From Nageia nagi (lineage: Eukaryota > Pinophyta), in contig JBITNC010000002.1 in NCBI GenBank assembly GCA_050084985.1, positions 22,568,001-22,632,000 of the forward strand: a stretch of DNA of 64,000 nucleotides, given 5' to 3'. Shown here one piece after another: positions 34,251 through 47,048 of this stretch. Each line of letters starts with the position of its first letter. Positions within the stretch are counted from its first letter, which is position 1. The notes under the pieces are model-generated. The model saw nothing but the letters and a program-made list of their open reading frames with translations, did no database searches and was not told the DNA's origin. The position numbers were made by a program, and so were the translations under genes.

Positions 34251-34800
34251 CTTTGAGGTATGTTGCAAGGACTAAGGATATTTCTCTCAAGTATTCTAAG
34301 TTGCCCTCATTTATTCTCTTTGGATTCTTAGATTCTAACTATGGAGGAGATAGAGATGATAGGAAATCAACCTCTGCATAGGTGTTTAGCATTGGTTCAG
34401 GTGCTATCTCTTGGGCTTCCAATAAGTAGCCCATAATTTCTCATTCTAACATAGAAGCTAAATACCATGCCATGTCTATTGTATCCTAGGAAGCTATTTG
34501 GATAAGGCATCTTTTGAAAGAAATTAGATATGAACAAGCTAGCTTATCTTTGATTTCTTCAGATAATCAGTTGATTATTTCTTTGGCTAATAATCTTGTG
34601 CTCCATTAGAGAACAAAAAAGTGAAAATTCATGCCCATTTTATCAAGGAGAAGGTTCTTTATGGCATCATACACCTCGAATATTATCCATCCACCTTAAA
34701 TTTCATTGATTTGTTCACCAAGCCCCTCTCAAAAGCTTAGTTCTGTAAGCTTAGGGATGCTATCAGGTTGATGAAGTTGCCCTCAAGGTGGAGTGAAGTT
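34251..34800 (+). pseudogene. F1 RNase H region
   Basis: FGFLDSNYGGDRDDRKSTSA, SIGSGAISWAS, LISSDNQLIISLAN and DLFTKPLSKA motifs with stops, ending in LMKLPSRWSE near the A/B/C-type stop. Followed by one stem-loop unit (AAGTTC..GAACTT, 34897-34920). Confidence 0.82.
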
Positions 34801-35513
34801 TTAATTCTTGAGTTGAATTTGTGTTTGTGATTACAACTTCACCCTTAGGAGGATTTTGTGCTATATAGTTTTGATTTTGTTGTACACCTTCATGGTAAGT
34901 TCACTCTACATGAGGAACTTGTACAAATTTTTAAAGTAAAAACATTGGCCAATCTAGCACTGTTCATTTATCCATGTTTGAGAAACTCTTATGTGTCTTT
35001 TAGCTCTATTTAGTTATCCATATGTGAGGAAATAATATATGCATATTCTATTTTGTAATGATAATCAACACATGTTTTATATATAACAAGTGACTATGAG
35101 TTTTAGCTTGGCATCTTCGTGATGACTTATAGTGCACCATTGATAAGTTCATGATGGCGTTTGTGTAATTTATCTATCCTAGTTGATATGAATATGTTGC
35201 ATCTAACTAATTTTATTATTTTAGTTGGTTATGACCTATAGGTTCCTTTGAAATTACAGGTTACTTACTTCAAGTATATAGGCTCTTAGAGACTCTTCAT
35301 GACTTCCAGTTGGATGAATACTTCATGTATATTGAAATCGATTATGGTTAATGATTGTATTTAGAAAAGTAGTGAGTCTTAAACTAGGTCTTTTTACTTC
35401 ATAAATATGTAAAAATTTCTCATCTCTATTGTATCTATTTGGAGAAGAACTCTCTTACTTTCTCTCTTTCTTCTCGCTTATTCACTCTATCCCAATATTA
35501 CATTAAGAGAGAG
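34801..35513 (+). other. F1 3' untranslated region and polypurine tract
   Basis: Homologous in layout to B/C (a CTTAGGAGG..TTTTGTG block, stem-loop unit, AACACATG..GTGACTATGAG block, CT-rich stretch). It ends ACATTAAGAGAGAG at 35500-35513 as a weak polypurine tract. No coding. Confidence 0.7.
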
Positions 35514-36013
35514 TGTTGGAATGTATAATGCATTACTGTAAAGGTGTTGTAATAATCCTCCTTGTAAATTTACTAATACTTAATGGTATCATTTGACACC
35601 TTAAGTATTTAAGTGAATATGATAATGTAACTTGTCCTACACTCCATGTCATGAGCATGCCTCTTGGGTAAAAAGATGTGCATATCATGCTTTTGTACAT
35701 TGGGTCAAAGGGTGATCCAAAAAAAGATTTTGTCCTATAAATAGAAGGCTCCCTCTTTGTATCATAAATCATTTTATGGAGTAAATTTATGCTATAGGAT
35801 AGTGTTTATAAGATGAGATTATGAGGATTGTAAGAGAGTTGTATTTATTAAAAAGTGAGATCTAGTTAGTGGATGTACTCCTAGTTGGAATAACCACTTA
35901 CATCTTGAGTTATCTTTATGAGATTATCTTATTTGATTTATTTATATGTGATATTGATATTTCATGAGATCTTGGTTGTTTAGAAATTAAGTTTTAGTGT
36001 TAGTTCCTTCACA
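35514..36013 (+). repeat. 3' LTR of F1
   Basis: 500 bp, TGTTGGAATGTA...GTTCCTTCACA, with TATA-type CTATAAATAGAAGG at about 35738. No partner LTR found upstream, so F1 is 5'-truncated or was joined to the Ty3-like sequence by rearrangement. Confidence 0.72.
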
Positions 36014-37302
36014 TATTGACCATTTGTAAAAGAGTGTTTCATGGAGGAAACACAAAACCAAAAAATTGTTGAAGAGTGCTCTTGTGAAGAGGCAAAAAAT
36101 CAGGATGAAAAATATCTCATGGTGGAGGCATAAAAATAGGAAATTATTGAATAGGATTCATCCAATATAATCCTCATAATAGAAAATATTAAATATAATG
36201 TTGATGCAACATTTGTGATGAAATGTTGTCATGAAGATGATTGTCTTGAAAGGGAAAACTTACAAATTGTTGATGATATTCTTATGGAGGAGAATATTGA
36301 AAAGCCAATCCAAAATTGTTGGCAAGTTGAAGATAATGGTTGTGAAAGCCATGGAGAATCGATAATGGTTGTTGAAAATCACATACAAAAGAATATGAAG
36401 AAGAAACACTCACATTGGAGTGTTGCATAGATGAAAGCTACTCACATGGAGTAGATGCAAATATAGATCACTCATCAAGAGTGAAAAATGAGTTGTGTGA
36501 GGAGAAGTGCACAAAAAATATACTTCAAATGAGACAATAAAAGGTATGGAAAAAGAGAAAACAAATGATATCGATGAAAACAATGAAAAAATTAGTGAAA
36601 TTCAATTTGCAATGGCTATGAAGGCATCAATTGTTTGGCATAGATATCACTCACTTAGAGTGAAAAAAGCAAAGAATGAGATTTGACATGAAATGGAAAC
36701 AAATGATGAGTGTTATTTCAACACACCAATGTGGATTGCACAAAGGGATATGGTTTCTTCAAGGGAAAGAAATAGTAAAAAAGAAAAACTATAGTAGTCT
36801 TGCTTCATAGGAAGCACACAAAAGATAAATGAAGGGTGTATATCTACTCATACTTACGATGATTTTTTGAAATATGATTTGTTTACTCATGATTTGTTGA
36901 TCGGATTCTTTATGATAAGATTTGAAGCTATTGTTGGAGAATGCTTTGAAAAGGCATTATGTACAAAGAATGCAAGTCTTGAAGTTTGCACTATGAAGGA
37001 AATGTTGAAGACAAGTCTTTTTGGAAAGAAGGCAAAAATGGAACATTTGGGCCACTTATTCTATTAATTGCACTTATTCCTCTTTGATGTTTTTTATGTG
37101 TTCAAAAATATGATGTTTTTAAAATTGCTTAGCAAGAGGACTGTACAACCATAGTAAAGAGTGTAAAATTGTGTGACAAGTAACTTGTGGTTGCATATGT
37201 AATTAGTCAATGTGTTACTATTTTTTATTTGAAAATTCGTGTAAAGGTATTTGAAAGTCTTGTGTTGTATAATCATCTTTCAAAGATAATCAATTTTTGT
37301 AA
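36014..37302 (+). other. decayed coding-like tract of unknown family
   Basis: Plus-strand translation is rich in Glu, Lys and Asn, with partly open stretches (36215-36430 and 36867-37067). Motifs such as CSCEEAKNQDEKYLMVE, NCWQVEDNGCESHGESIM and KAKMEHLGHLFY are seen. Stops are frequent. It looks like an old transposon or low-complexity coding tract; I do not recognise a family. Confidence 0.35.
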
Positions 37303-37307
37303 ACACT

Positions 37308-37893
37308 TTATGGAATTGAAGGATTTCATAACCCAAGAACACTTGTAGGACCTTCATCAAATATAGCAATCAATCATTCTAAACTAAGAACTCAAGAAGC
37401 ATTCTCACATAGTAACATAAGATGTATAGTGGTTCCTCCATCACATGGATTACTCCACTTTAAGTCTCCTTTTCACTATACTTTCAAATAATGTACACTC
37501 ATATGGATCTCAACCATGACTCTCTTTAGCATCAAGCATAGCTTGCATGCTTAAGATCTTACTAACTAAGATCTATACTAACAACTTCTCATCTTCATCT
37601 TCTTACAAATCTTCACAAAATGAGCTCCTTTTATAGGAATCAAAACTAACCTTAGGTAGTTAACTAACCTAATCACAATAGGTTAGTTAACCTTAAGTTA
37701 CAATATAAAATTATATTAAATTATTAGTGAAGACACTATTTCACCTAACAATACTATTTTAAGTTGGGTGGAGAATACTATTCCACCCACCATGCATGAA
37801 CCTCATTATCACCTAATAACCAAATTTAGGTGATTATTAATATGCTAAGCATATTAATTACACAATTCCTTAAATAACATTATAATTCTAACA
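37308..37893 (-). repeat. 3' LTR of element H
   Basis: 586 bp; minus-strand TGTTAGAATTATAATG to CCTTCAATTCCATAA. Matches 50423-51008. Confidence 0.9.
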
Positions 37894-37907
37894 ATTCCCC
37901 TTAATGT
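37894..37907 (-). promoter_or_regulatory. polypurine tract of element H
   Basis: Minus-strand ACATTAAGGGGAAT directly before the LTR. Confidence 0.75.
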
Positions 37908-38539
37908 TATTTTAGAAATAATTAAAAAAATAACTATTTTACAAAGAGGTTTTACTCATGCTACAAAATGTACATATAGCCAAACAAGGCTTTACAATTT
38001 TGAGAGAAACGAGACCTTTTGAGATTTTATATAAAGGAGAGAAGGTTGAAGATCCAAATGCCAAAAGCCAAGAAATCTCACAGCTATCATCACAAGTAAC
38101 CTGCAATCTTTTAGAGAAAACTTACAAACTACAATCAGCTTATAACAAGATCAGTTAGAAGCATTATACATTCATATCAACATGAATTGAATCGTACTAT
38201 CCATACATTGATCATAATAAAGCATATAAAGATGTCAAGAAATTATAAATGCATAATAACAAGGATGACATAAATCATCAACCATGATATCTAAGAATAT
38301 CACATGTGCATATATCAAGACATGTGCACTATCAACCAATTGATATGCATCAAAAATTAAAAAAGTGATACTTTCATTTTCTTTGTTATGTATTATTATT
38401 TCTTTTGTATTTATTTCCTACTATTGTATTTATTTTATATGAGGGGTGTCATCACAACAATACACCCAATTGGACATGAATCAATCGAAATGATTCAAAT
38501 TTCATCAACAATATGTAAATAATCCATCGCCATGGAGCT

Positions 38540-39260
38540 ATCTTCCATTATCATGGAAGTAGAAAAGAGTGTGGCCACTAGTGCACTATAAGCCATCACG
38601 AAGATGTCAAGCTAATACTTCTAGTCATCAAAAGATACTTGAAATTATGTTACACTATAAATCATCACGGAGGATGCCAAGCCAAGACTTATAGTCAATG
38701 AAAGATACTTGGATTTTATATGGCACGATAAGTCATCATAAAGGATGCCAAGCCAATATGTATAGTCACCTACTGTATAGAAAACATGTGTCGATTATTA
38801 TTACAAAAGAGAGCATGCACATACGAGTTCCTCACATATGGATAAATGAATAGTGCCAAAGGACACATAAGAGTTCCTCACATATGGATAACTGAACAAT
38901 GCTAAATTGACCAAAAAATAGAGTATGCACATACAAGTTCCTCACATATGAATAACTAAACAATGCCAAAAGACACATAAGATTTCCTCACACATGGATA
39001 ACTAAATAGTGCTAGATCAAAAGAACGCATGCACATATGAGTTCCTCACATATGGATAACTGAACAGTGCCAAATGGCACATAAGAGTTCCTCATATATG
39101 GATAGTTGAATAGTGCTAGATCAAAATAAAATATACACATATGAGTTCCTCACATATGAATAACTAAATAGTGTGTTGGATAGCTGAATAACGCAAGATT
39201 GGCCAAGTTGTACAATAAATTTCTCATGCAGAGTGAACTTACCACGAAGGTGTACAACAA
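38540..39260 (-). repeat. stem-loop repeat region of element H
   Basis: Two repeat types. 38570-38790 has three copies of a block around CACTATAAGTCATCAC..GATGCCAAGCCA..TATAGTCA. 38822-39190 has seven or eight copies of GAGTTCCTCACATATGGATA..CTGAAC with GTTC/GAAC pairing at the ends, spaced 50-110 bp. One unit of the A/B/C type lies at about 39207-39255. Same position relative to pol and polypurine tract as the arrays of A, B and C. Confidence 0.75.
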
Positions 39261-39485
39261 AATCAACACTATACAACACAAAGTCAATGAAAGTTGTATG
39301 TAACAAAATCCTTCAACGAAAGATGCTTGGATTTAGCAGTGTAACATAATCCATCAAAATGGATCCACCTTCCCAGCATGGAAGTAAAAAAATAGATGAA
39401 TAGAGCTATAGTTGTTTCATCAAAAACTTGCTTTTGGAAATAAGGGGCTTGGATTTGGGAAAGTTTGCATAATTACAATAGCGAA

Positions 39486-39560
39486 TAAAGAATTCAACCA
39501 ATACTCCCCATGGAGGGATATTTCACCAACCCTAATTCAAAAAGGGGTTTGATGAATAAA
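39486..39560 (-). pseudogene. Element H pol, last codons
   Basis: Minus-strand LFIKPL..ELGLVKYPSMGS corresponds to the DLFTKPLPEAQF..LGLVKLPSRGSE end of A/B/C pol, with an internal deletion. Nothing upstream of it resembles RNase H or RT, so the break is at about 39560. Confidence 0.65.
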
Positions 39561-39908
39561 GGATGCATGAGTTTTGTGTAGAAAAGTCCATTCCATACTA
39601 GAGTGTTTGATTTTTGTGATTGAGATTATGGTTCAACTTCTACATGACCCATAGAAGGTTTATGTATTATTTCTTTTGGAATGTGAATACCAAAGTGTCA
39701 AAGGATATCCTTATATAGGAAGGCCCTTTTCTTCCACTTTTCTTTTAATCATCGCATTCCATAGCAGCTATTGCTAGCATCGCACCTAATTTGTATCCCA
39801 TTCTCTTTTGCTTATGATTGTAATATATTTTTCTCAATTAGTAGTTCACTATGCTCAGCCAAGAGTTCATGGTAATATTATATGCATATAGTTTTTTTTT
39901 ATTGTAGC
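39561..39908. other. element H interior, unrecognised
   Basis: No known domain. Read on the minus strand it continues the coiled-coil-like translation of X1 (ELLAEHSELLIEKNILQS). Confidence 0.35.
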
Positions 39909-41173
39909 ATATCATAACGATGGGCCATTATCTCCATTTTGACCTTTACTGCAGCTAGTTCATGGCAAAGGTAGGCATTCTCTAAGTCTGCCCATATGTT
40001 TGTTTCCTTGTTAGAACTCAAGGAAGAACTTCCAATGTGTGCGATAAAATTCTCTATGGGAGTCATGATGATCAAACTATCACTTATGATTAGACTATCC
40101 AATTTAATAGTTAAGATGAAAGAGAAAAATAGCACAGTGATTACTTAGTCATTACGTGGCTTAGTGGTACTATCATTATTACCATCCTGACATGACATGA
40201 TGCGTATGACATCAATCAATTAAATTAATGGTAGGTGAGAGATTTTATCATCAAAAATTTATTTCCAATGAATCCTTTTCTCCAGTTGTCACAATTATTA
40301 TAGTTTGAATATATCAAATCATATGCATTATAAATAGTTGTAAATGATCCTTGTTTATCATTCGATGCTTTACATTTATGATTTGAGCTAAAATCTTTTA
40401 TTGTTAGTTATCCTTTATGGATGTTTCTCAATTTCATGCCCTACCAAGTGATCTGTAGGATAACATAGTGCATTGTAGTGTTCATGTAGCTTAAGAAAAT
40501 CATGTTTTGATCACTTTTAAGATTTTATTGCAATAGTGACTAGTATTTCTTCAATTGTACCCAGATGATTATTATGGTATTTTCATGATTTTTCATCTCA
40601 ACCATGAGGATCATGTTCATCGATTAGTTCATTTGCTCAATCGATCTGATTGGACATGGCTATAATGATTTATACCCTGTTCAATCGCTATCTTTTGGAA
40701 TTCATATGCTACATCAGATCACCTTTCCTACATCCATAAGAGTATTTCAAACCACTTATTATAGCATGGGCAGTTCATCAGCATAGGCTACAATGGTCAT
40801 CCATGTACTCTTTTCGATTTGGTTAGTGAGGTGGACATCATATTTTATGTCATCGATTTTCTTTTTCTTATCACTTTTGATCTCTTTCATATCAATATAT
40901 TTTAGGATTAGACACATCTGATTCTAACATATCTAAAGATGTTGCTAATTCTTCGAATTCTGGTGACCATTCACTAGACTAGCATTAATCAAGTCGTAAG
41001 CGCCACCCACTTGGGCTTGTTAATGGAAATCTTTTCTAGCATTTTAATAAAGTAAAGTACATGGTCACATTGGTTATTATGCTTTCATGGTTGATCCATT
41101 TTGATGTTCTCATTTATGATCGATAATCTAGTTAGTTTGTAATTCTATAAGTTCATTTTATTCTATTTGATCA
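39909..41173. repeat. segment X, copy 1 (left duplication flanking Y2)
   Basis: 1,265 bp, near-identical to 45782-47048. Read on the minus strand, 40135-39899 is open and coiled-coil-like (ENAYLCHELAAVKVKMEIMA). On the plus strand a different partly open stretch reads YPDDYYGIFMIFHLNHEDHV. Neither is a family I know. Ends are not LTR-like. Confidence 0.85.
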
Positions 41174-43468
41174 TAATAAGGATCTTACATTCCTACAAGG
41201 AAATAAACACATAATTACAACTAATATATGCATTAAAAATTATAAATTTAAATTAACATAATTAATACATGAAATAATCAACCTTAATAAGGTAAATTAT
41301 AACTTATTGTGTGATCAAAGAGAAGAAAGTGGGTGTACTTCATGATGTGACCTCTAGGATCGATTATAGGATGACCAAATTCTCTGTAGCTAATGTCAAC
41401 CATCAAGAAAGCAACCAATAATAAAAACCACATGATCACAAGGTCAAATCACACAAAAAAGTTCTCAAATGGTTGCGGTAGCAAGAATGTTAGGTAAATT
41501 GTGGATAACACCAAGCAAATAGGTCACCAAGTTAGTTGATTGCCAGAGCATCCAAACACAACTAATAAAAAAGTCAAAATGAGTTTTAGAACATGAAATT
41601 CCTTTCTATATTCCCCCTTTTCTAGTTAAAACCCTAGGTCTTCTTCTTGTTGGTTGTATACTATAGGATATCATTATGTTGTTTGGTCATTGGGATTTAA
41701 ATTATTTCATGTGATTACGATTTCTTTTTTGAAACCCAATGTTGGTTTTTCTATGTTGCCAACGATGTCTGTTTTCCATATCAGTTGTTGGTTCAATGGC
41801 TCTTAATTAAAAATATGAAAAGCATATCTTTTACTCCCTTATAGTAAGTATTCAACTACTTATTGTTCATTTACATTATTTAATTTTATTAGTATTAAAT
41901 ATACATCGCCAATGACATGGAATTACTCAAATTGGTAGAAATTTCAATTGGGATAATTCAATTTGTATTGTTATAAATTTGATTGAGTGGTTGTTTTGAA
42001 CATGGGATTAGTGCAAATGATGAATTTTTATTGCTAAAATTTAATTTTATTTAAATGGTACATCAATTCTTCATCTTTGAAATTACTCATGTTGTACAAT
42101 TGTTATATGACTGAAAATGCATGTTCTATTGTTAATTGGATGCACTATTTTCCTTGAAAATGAAATCATCTGTTTACACACCATAAATGGCATATAAAAG
42201 ACATAATTATGCATGCTTTCAAATAACTTATACAATTACATATTGTTACAAGATCAAAATGATGACTATTTTAATTTTATACACATTGCAAAGCTAAATT
42301 GAATATATTGACAAATCTTGCTAATTCATGTTTTCTCTTGCAAATTTTATGATACCTAGAAATGTTATTTCATTTAAGAAACAAGGAAAAATGATATAAC
42401 TGATCATCAATTGAATATATTTTAAATTTCTACCTCTAACATGAAAAATCCTATGCCATTAGTGACATGCAATTGATATAAAGCCTTGTGTACTTGGGGC
42501 ATATTGAAAATTCATTGAATGGCTATTTATTTTTCCAATTCTTTTATGCACATGGAAATTTTTATGAGTAAATATCACAATTGTAAGACCATTGAATGTT
42601 TGAATATCTGGTATACTAATGAAAATTGAATGCTACTATTCATTGTTTTGCTAACAATTATTTACAAGCCATGGTCATTCCACGAGCAAATCTCTCATTT
42701 TTTTAGGATATCCCAAGCTTGAATGATTAAAAATTCTCATCAGCTTGGCACTTATATACTATGAGTTGTTCATCATATTAGTCTATACATAATGGACATT
42801 ACAAGCCTAGGGTATTAAAAAGGATCTCATGTGCTTGTTATTCATATATTATAAGTTGTCTATCACAGTAGTCTATGTATCATGGTTTATAACATTATGA
42901 GTTGCATCGACCATAGTGATATAATGCATATTATATTTATTTCATCCTTTCTATTTACATTCCTTATTATTTTATGGATGTGATCTATGCAGGTATATAT
43001 TGCTTTATTCTTTAGGAATTATCTGAGTGAGTAGGATTGGCATCAATCGCTCACCTCATAGAAGGACTTCGATTTTGGCTTGCTTATCCAACATGGCATC
43101 AGCTAGGGGAAACAAAAACCAAAAGGGGAAAAATAACATACCATACTTGATATATTGATTGAAATAGGGAATTCCACTTTACTATTGAAAATCTTTTTAT
43201 CTTCTTTATACTTCTTTGGATTATACAATTTCAATGATTTTAATTACATATCCAAAGAGGGGCAAAATGTAGACCCCTAAAAATGATTTATTATTTATTT
43301 AATAAATCATATTTAGACTCATTAAATGATTAATTGGAAATAATACTTAAATTAAGATAAATTACTATTATATTGCGATACCATGTGCTAGGACCAATGT
43401 AATACCATGGTTCATATTTAAGTTATCTTGAATATAGAAAAGGTTATTATTATTGCTATGTGTAGCAA

Positions 43469-45680
43469 ATGAGAGACTCCTTTTTACCAAAATACATTCT
43501 TGATGGTTCCAAATTTGAGATTTGGGAACTTCAAATGAGAGCTGAATTGCAAGTAATGAAGCTTTGGCAAACAGTGAATGAGAACCTTGTACCTCCTGTA
43601 GATGAGAAGGCACTAGAGGTTTACAACACAAAGAATGAGTTGGCAACCTCCATGATCTTTTATGCAATTTCAAATGATGTGCTACTAATGATTTCATCTT
43701 CAACCTCAGCAAAGGAAGCTTAGGATAAGCTTAAACAAATCTACCTTGGATCGAAGTTTTCTAAAATGTTTACTATTCTCCAAAAGTTGCTTCAATCTCA
43801 TCAAGAGGAAGATGAAAATGTTGCCATCTACTTGAACAAAATCATTGACCCAAGGACCCAACTTATTGCTTATGGGTGTTATTGGATCAATGATGAGTTC
43901 ATGGTTTTCATCATTTTTCAAATTATTTTTTCAAAATTTGAAAACTTTGTGATGGTTATGGAAACAAGGCTTGATGATGAAGAAAAAGTCTTCTCCCTTA
44001 AGAACCTTTCTGGGCTTATTTTGAAGCATGAGGAAACCCTTAACAAAAAGGTGTTGATTTATTTTCAAAACATAATAATGTTGCTCTTAGAGCAAATAAA
44101 ACTTTTTCTAAGAAGAATTTCAACCATAAAAAGAAATCTTATCCTTCTTCCTCTAAAAGATTTGAGAAAAGAGGTAATAAATACAATAGTAGCAAGAATA
44201 ATGGCAACAACGGTAACAACAGGAATAACAACAACAGTAGGAATAAATACAATAATAACCACTTCAAACAAAGAGATGAAAAAGGCAAAACAAATAATCC
44301 ATATCCTAAGGAAATGTTTGATGGTAATTGTAACTATTGTGGCATCCAAAGTCACAAAAAAGTTGATTGCTACAAAAAAAAAATAAAAGAAAAGAATAAA
44401 GGTAATGGAAATGTAAAAAAATTTAAAATAAAGAAGAATATACAAGTTGGTTTTGCTATGGTGCTCTACTCCATGTTTCACTCTTTTTCATCTAATTAGA
44501 TTGTTGATTCTAGTTGCACTAATCACCTATGCTTTGAAAATGAAAAGTTTGTGAACTTTCACAAGTATATAAAAGATGCAATTGTGATAGGTGATAACTC
44601 TACCTTTGAAGTCTAAGGAATTGGAAGTATGTTGATTCATGGGAAGGTTCTTGATAATGTGCTTTATGTTCCTAAGCTAAGGATGAACCTTCTCTCCATG
44701 ATCCAAGTTGCTAAAAAAGGGTATTTTTTTGAGTTCAACTCTTAATCTTGATGCATTAAGAAAGGACTTACCATGTTGGTTAAAGGATCAGTGAAAGATG
44801 ATCTCTATATTATGGATCAAGTTCCATCAAAACTGTGTCTTGCTATAAGTGTGTGTTCTAGAGGCAATCTTTAGCACCAATGTTTAGGGCATCTTAACCA
44901 TAAGAGTATTCAAGTCATGAAAGATAAAGAACTTATGAAAAGTTTACCTTTAATTTCTTTTTCGATTGGTCTATACAAAAAGTGTATTCTTGGTAAGATG
45001 CATAGATAAAATTTTGAAAAAGATAAGGCAACAAGAGCATCTCAACCTCTTCAACTTGTGCATTCAGATTTGATGGGTCCATTTCAAACTAAGTCACTTG
45101 GAGGAGCATCTTATATCTTGACCTTCATTTATGAATTTAGTAGGATGACCTTTGGATATCTACTTGAGCACAAGGATAAAACCTTTGAGAGTTTTAAGGT
45201 CTTTAAGGTTGTAATTGAAAATCAAATTAATCTTAAAATTAAGATGTTAAGATCAGATAATAGGAGAGAATACAATAGCAATGTGTTCAATGATTATTGT
45301 GCTATGTATGGAATCAAGAAGTAGTTTATGATTCCTTACACTTCTCAATAGAATGGTGTTACCGATAAGAAAAACAAATCAATTATGGAAATGGCCACAT
45401 GCATGTTAGGTAATCTTCCTAGTTTCTTATGGGGTGAAGCTGTGAGCAATGCTATTTACACCTTAAATAGGTGTCCCACAAACGTTATTTAGAGTAAAAC
45501 TCCTTTTGAGGTATGGTTAGGAAGAAAACCTAACATTTCTCACCTTAGGGTTTTTGGTTGTGAAGCATTATCCTACATTATTTCTGAGAAAAGGAAGAAG
45601 TTAGACAAAAAAGTTAAAAAATGCATTTTTATGGGTTATGACAGTTAGCATAGAGGCCATAGGCTCTACTTTGAGGTATG
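43469..45680 (+). pseudogene. F2: copia gag-protease-integrase remnant in block Y2
   Basis: Near-identical to F1 and equally dead. Gag starts at 43469 (MRDSFLPKYILDGS), with a stop at 43721 and further frames 43766-44386 and 44314-44499. The zinc knuckle is complete here: CNYCGIQSHKKVDC (C-X2-C-X4-H-X4-C), unlike in A/B/C. Protease region IVDSSCTNH, integrase HSDLMGPFQTKSLGGA and RSDNRREYN (45058-45324). The same fusion of integrase tail to RNase H, skipping RT, is present at about 45665. Confidence 0.85.
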
Positions 45681-45781
45681 TTGCAAGGAGTAAGGATATT
45701 TCTCTCAAGTATTCTAAGTTACCCTCATTTATTCTCTTTGGATTCTTAGATTCTAACTATGGAGGAGATAGAGATGATAGG
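45681..45781 (+). pseudogene. F2 RNase H start, cut by X2
   Basis: RYVARSKDISLKYSKL..FGFLDSNYGGDRDD, then the sequence switches to X2 at GATAGGA. Confidence 0.75.
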
Positions 45782-47048
45782 ATATCATAACGATGGGCCA
45801 TTATCTCCATTTCGACCTTTACTGCAGCCAGTTCATGGCGAAGGTAGGCATTCTCTAAGTCTACCCATATGTTTGTTTCCTTGTTAGAACTCAAGGAAGA
45901 ACTTCCAATGTGTGCGATAAAATTCTCTGTGGGAGTCATGATGATCAAACTATCACTCATGATTAGACTATCCAATTTAATAGTCAAGATGAAAGAGAAA
46001 ATTAGCACAGTGATTACTTAGTCATTACGTGGCTTATTGGTACTATCATTATTACCATCCTAACATGACATGATGCATATGACATCAATCAATTAAATTA
46101 ATGGTAGGTGAGAGATTTTATCATCAAAAATTTATTTTCCAATGAATCCTTTTCTCCGGTTGTCACAATTATTATAGTTTGAATATATCAAATCATATGC
46201 ATTATAAATAGCTATAAATGATCCTTGTTTATCATTCGATGCTTTAGATTTATGATTTGAGCTAAAATCTTTTATTGTTAGTTATCCTTTATGGATGTTT
46301 CTCAATTTCATGCCCTACCAAGTGATCTATAGGATAACATAGTGCATCGTAGTGTTCATGTAGCTTAAGAAAATCATGTTTTGATCATTTTTAAGATTTT
46401 ATTGCAATAGTGACTAGTATTTCTTCAATTGTACCTAGATGATTATTATGGTATTTTCATGATTTTTTATCTCAACCATGAGGATCATGTTCATCGATTA
46501 GTTCATTTGCTCAATCGATCTGATTGGACATGGCGTATAATGATTTATACCCTGTTCAATCGCTATCTTTTGCAATTCGTATGCTACATCAGATCACCTT
46601 CCCTACATCCATAAAAGTATTTCAAACCACTTATTATAGCATGGGCAGTTCGTCAACATAGGCTACAATGGTCATCCATGTACTCTTTTTGATTTGGTTA
46701 GTGAGGTGGATATCATATTTTATGTCATCGATTTTCTTTTTCTTATCACTTTTCATCTCTTTCATATCAATATCTTTTAGGATTAGACACATCCGATTCT
46801 AACATATCTGAAGATGTTGCTAATTCTTTGGATTCTAGTGACCATTCACTAGACTAGCATTAATCAAGTCGTAAGCACCACCCACTTGGGCTTGTCAATG
46901 GGAATCTTTTCTAGCATTTTAATAAAGTAAAGTACATGGTCACATTGGTTATTATGCTTGCATGGTTGATCCATTTTGATGTTCTCATTTATGATCGATA
47001 ATTTAGTTAGTTTATAATTCTATAAGTTCATTTTATTGTATTTGATCA
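45782..47048. repeat. segment X, copy 2 (right duplication flanking Y2)
   Basis: 1,267 bp copy of 39909-41173 with a few per cent differences. Its right edge TTTGATCA continues into CCATCATGTTC, which appears to be the original sequence interrupted at X1's right edge. Confidence 0.88.

Larger units (their letters stand above)
29882..34364 (+). repeat. duplicated block Y, copy 1
   Basis: 4,483 bp matching 41172-45782 at high identity. Relative to copy 2 it lacks 82 bp (copy 2 about 43158-43239) and about 42 bp (copy 2 about 44282-44323). The match starts and stops inside sequence that has no transposon end, and spans at least two unrelated element fragments, so it is a segmental duplication. 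Confidence 0.9.
41172..45782 (+). repeat. duplicated block Y, copy 2
   Basis: 4,611 bp copy of 29882-34364 sitting exactly between X1 and X2. It includes the same Ty3-like tail, LTR start (43269) and F2. It is more complete than copy 1, so copy 1 has suffered deletions since, or both come from a third copy. Confidence 0.9.

Noticed and set aside
38822-39190. Regularly spaced repeats resembling a CRISPR array
   Set aside because: Plant DNA; the spacers are themselves related sequences and the repeats belong to the retroelement 3' stem-loop array.
39909-47048. X1 and X2 as LTRs of an element with Y2 as the body
   Set aside because: Ends lack TG..CA, there is no PBS or polypurine tract at the junctions, and Y2 is itself a copy of an internal piece of another locus.
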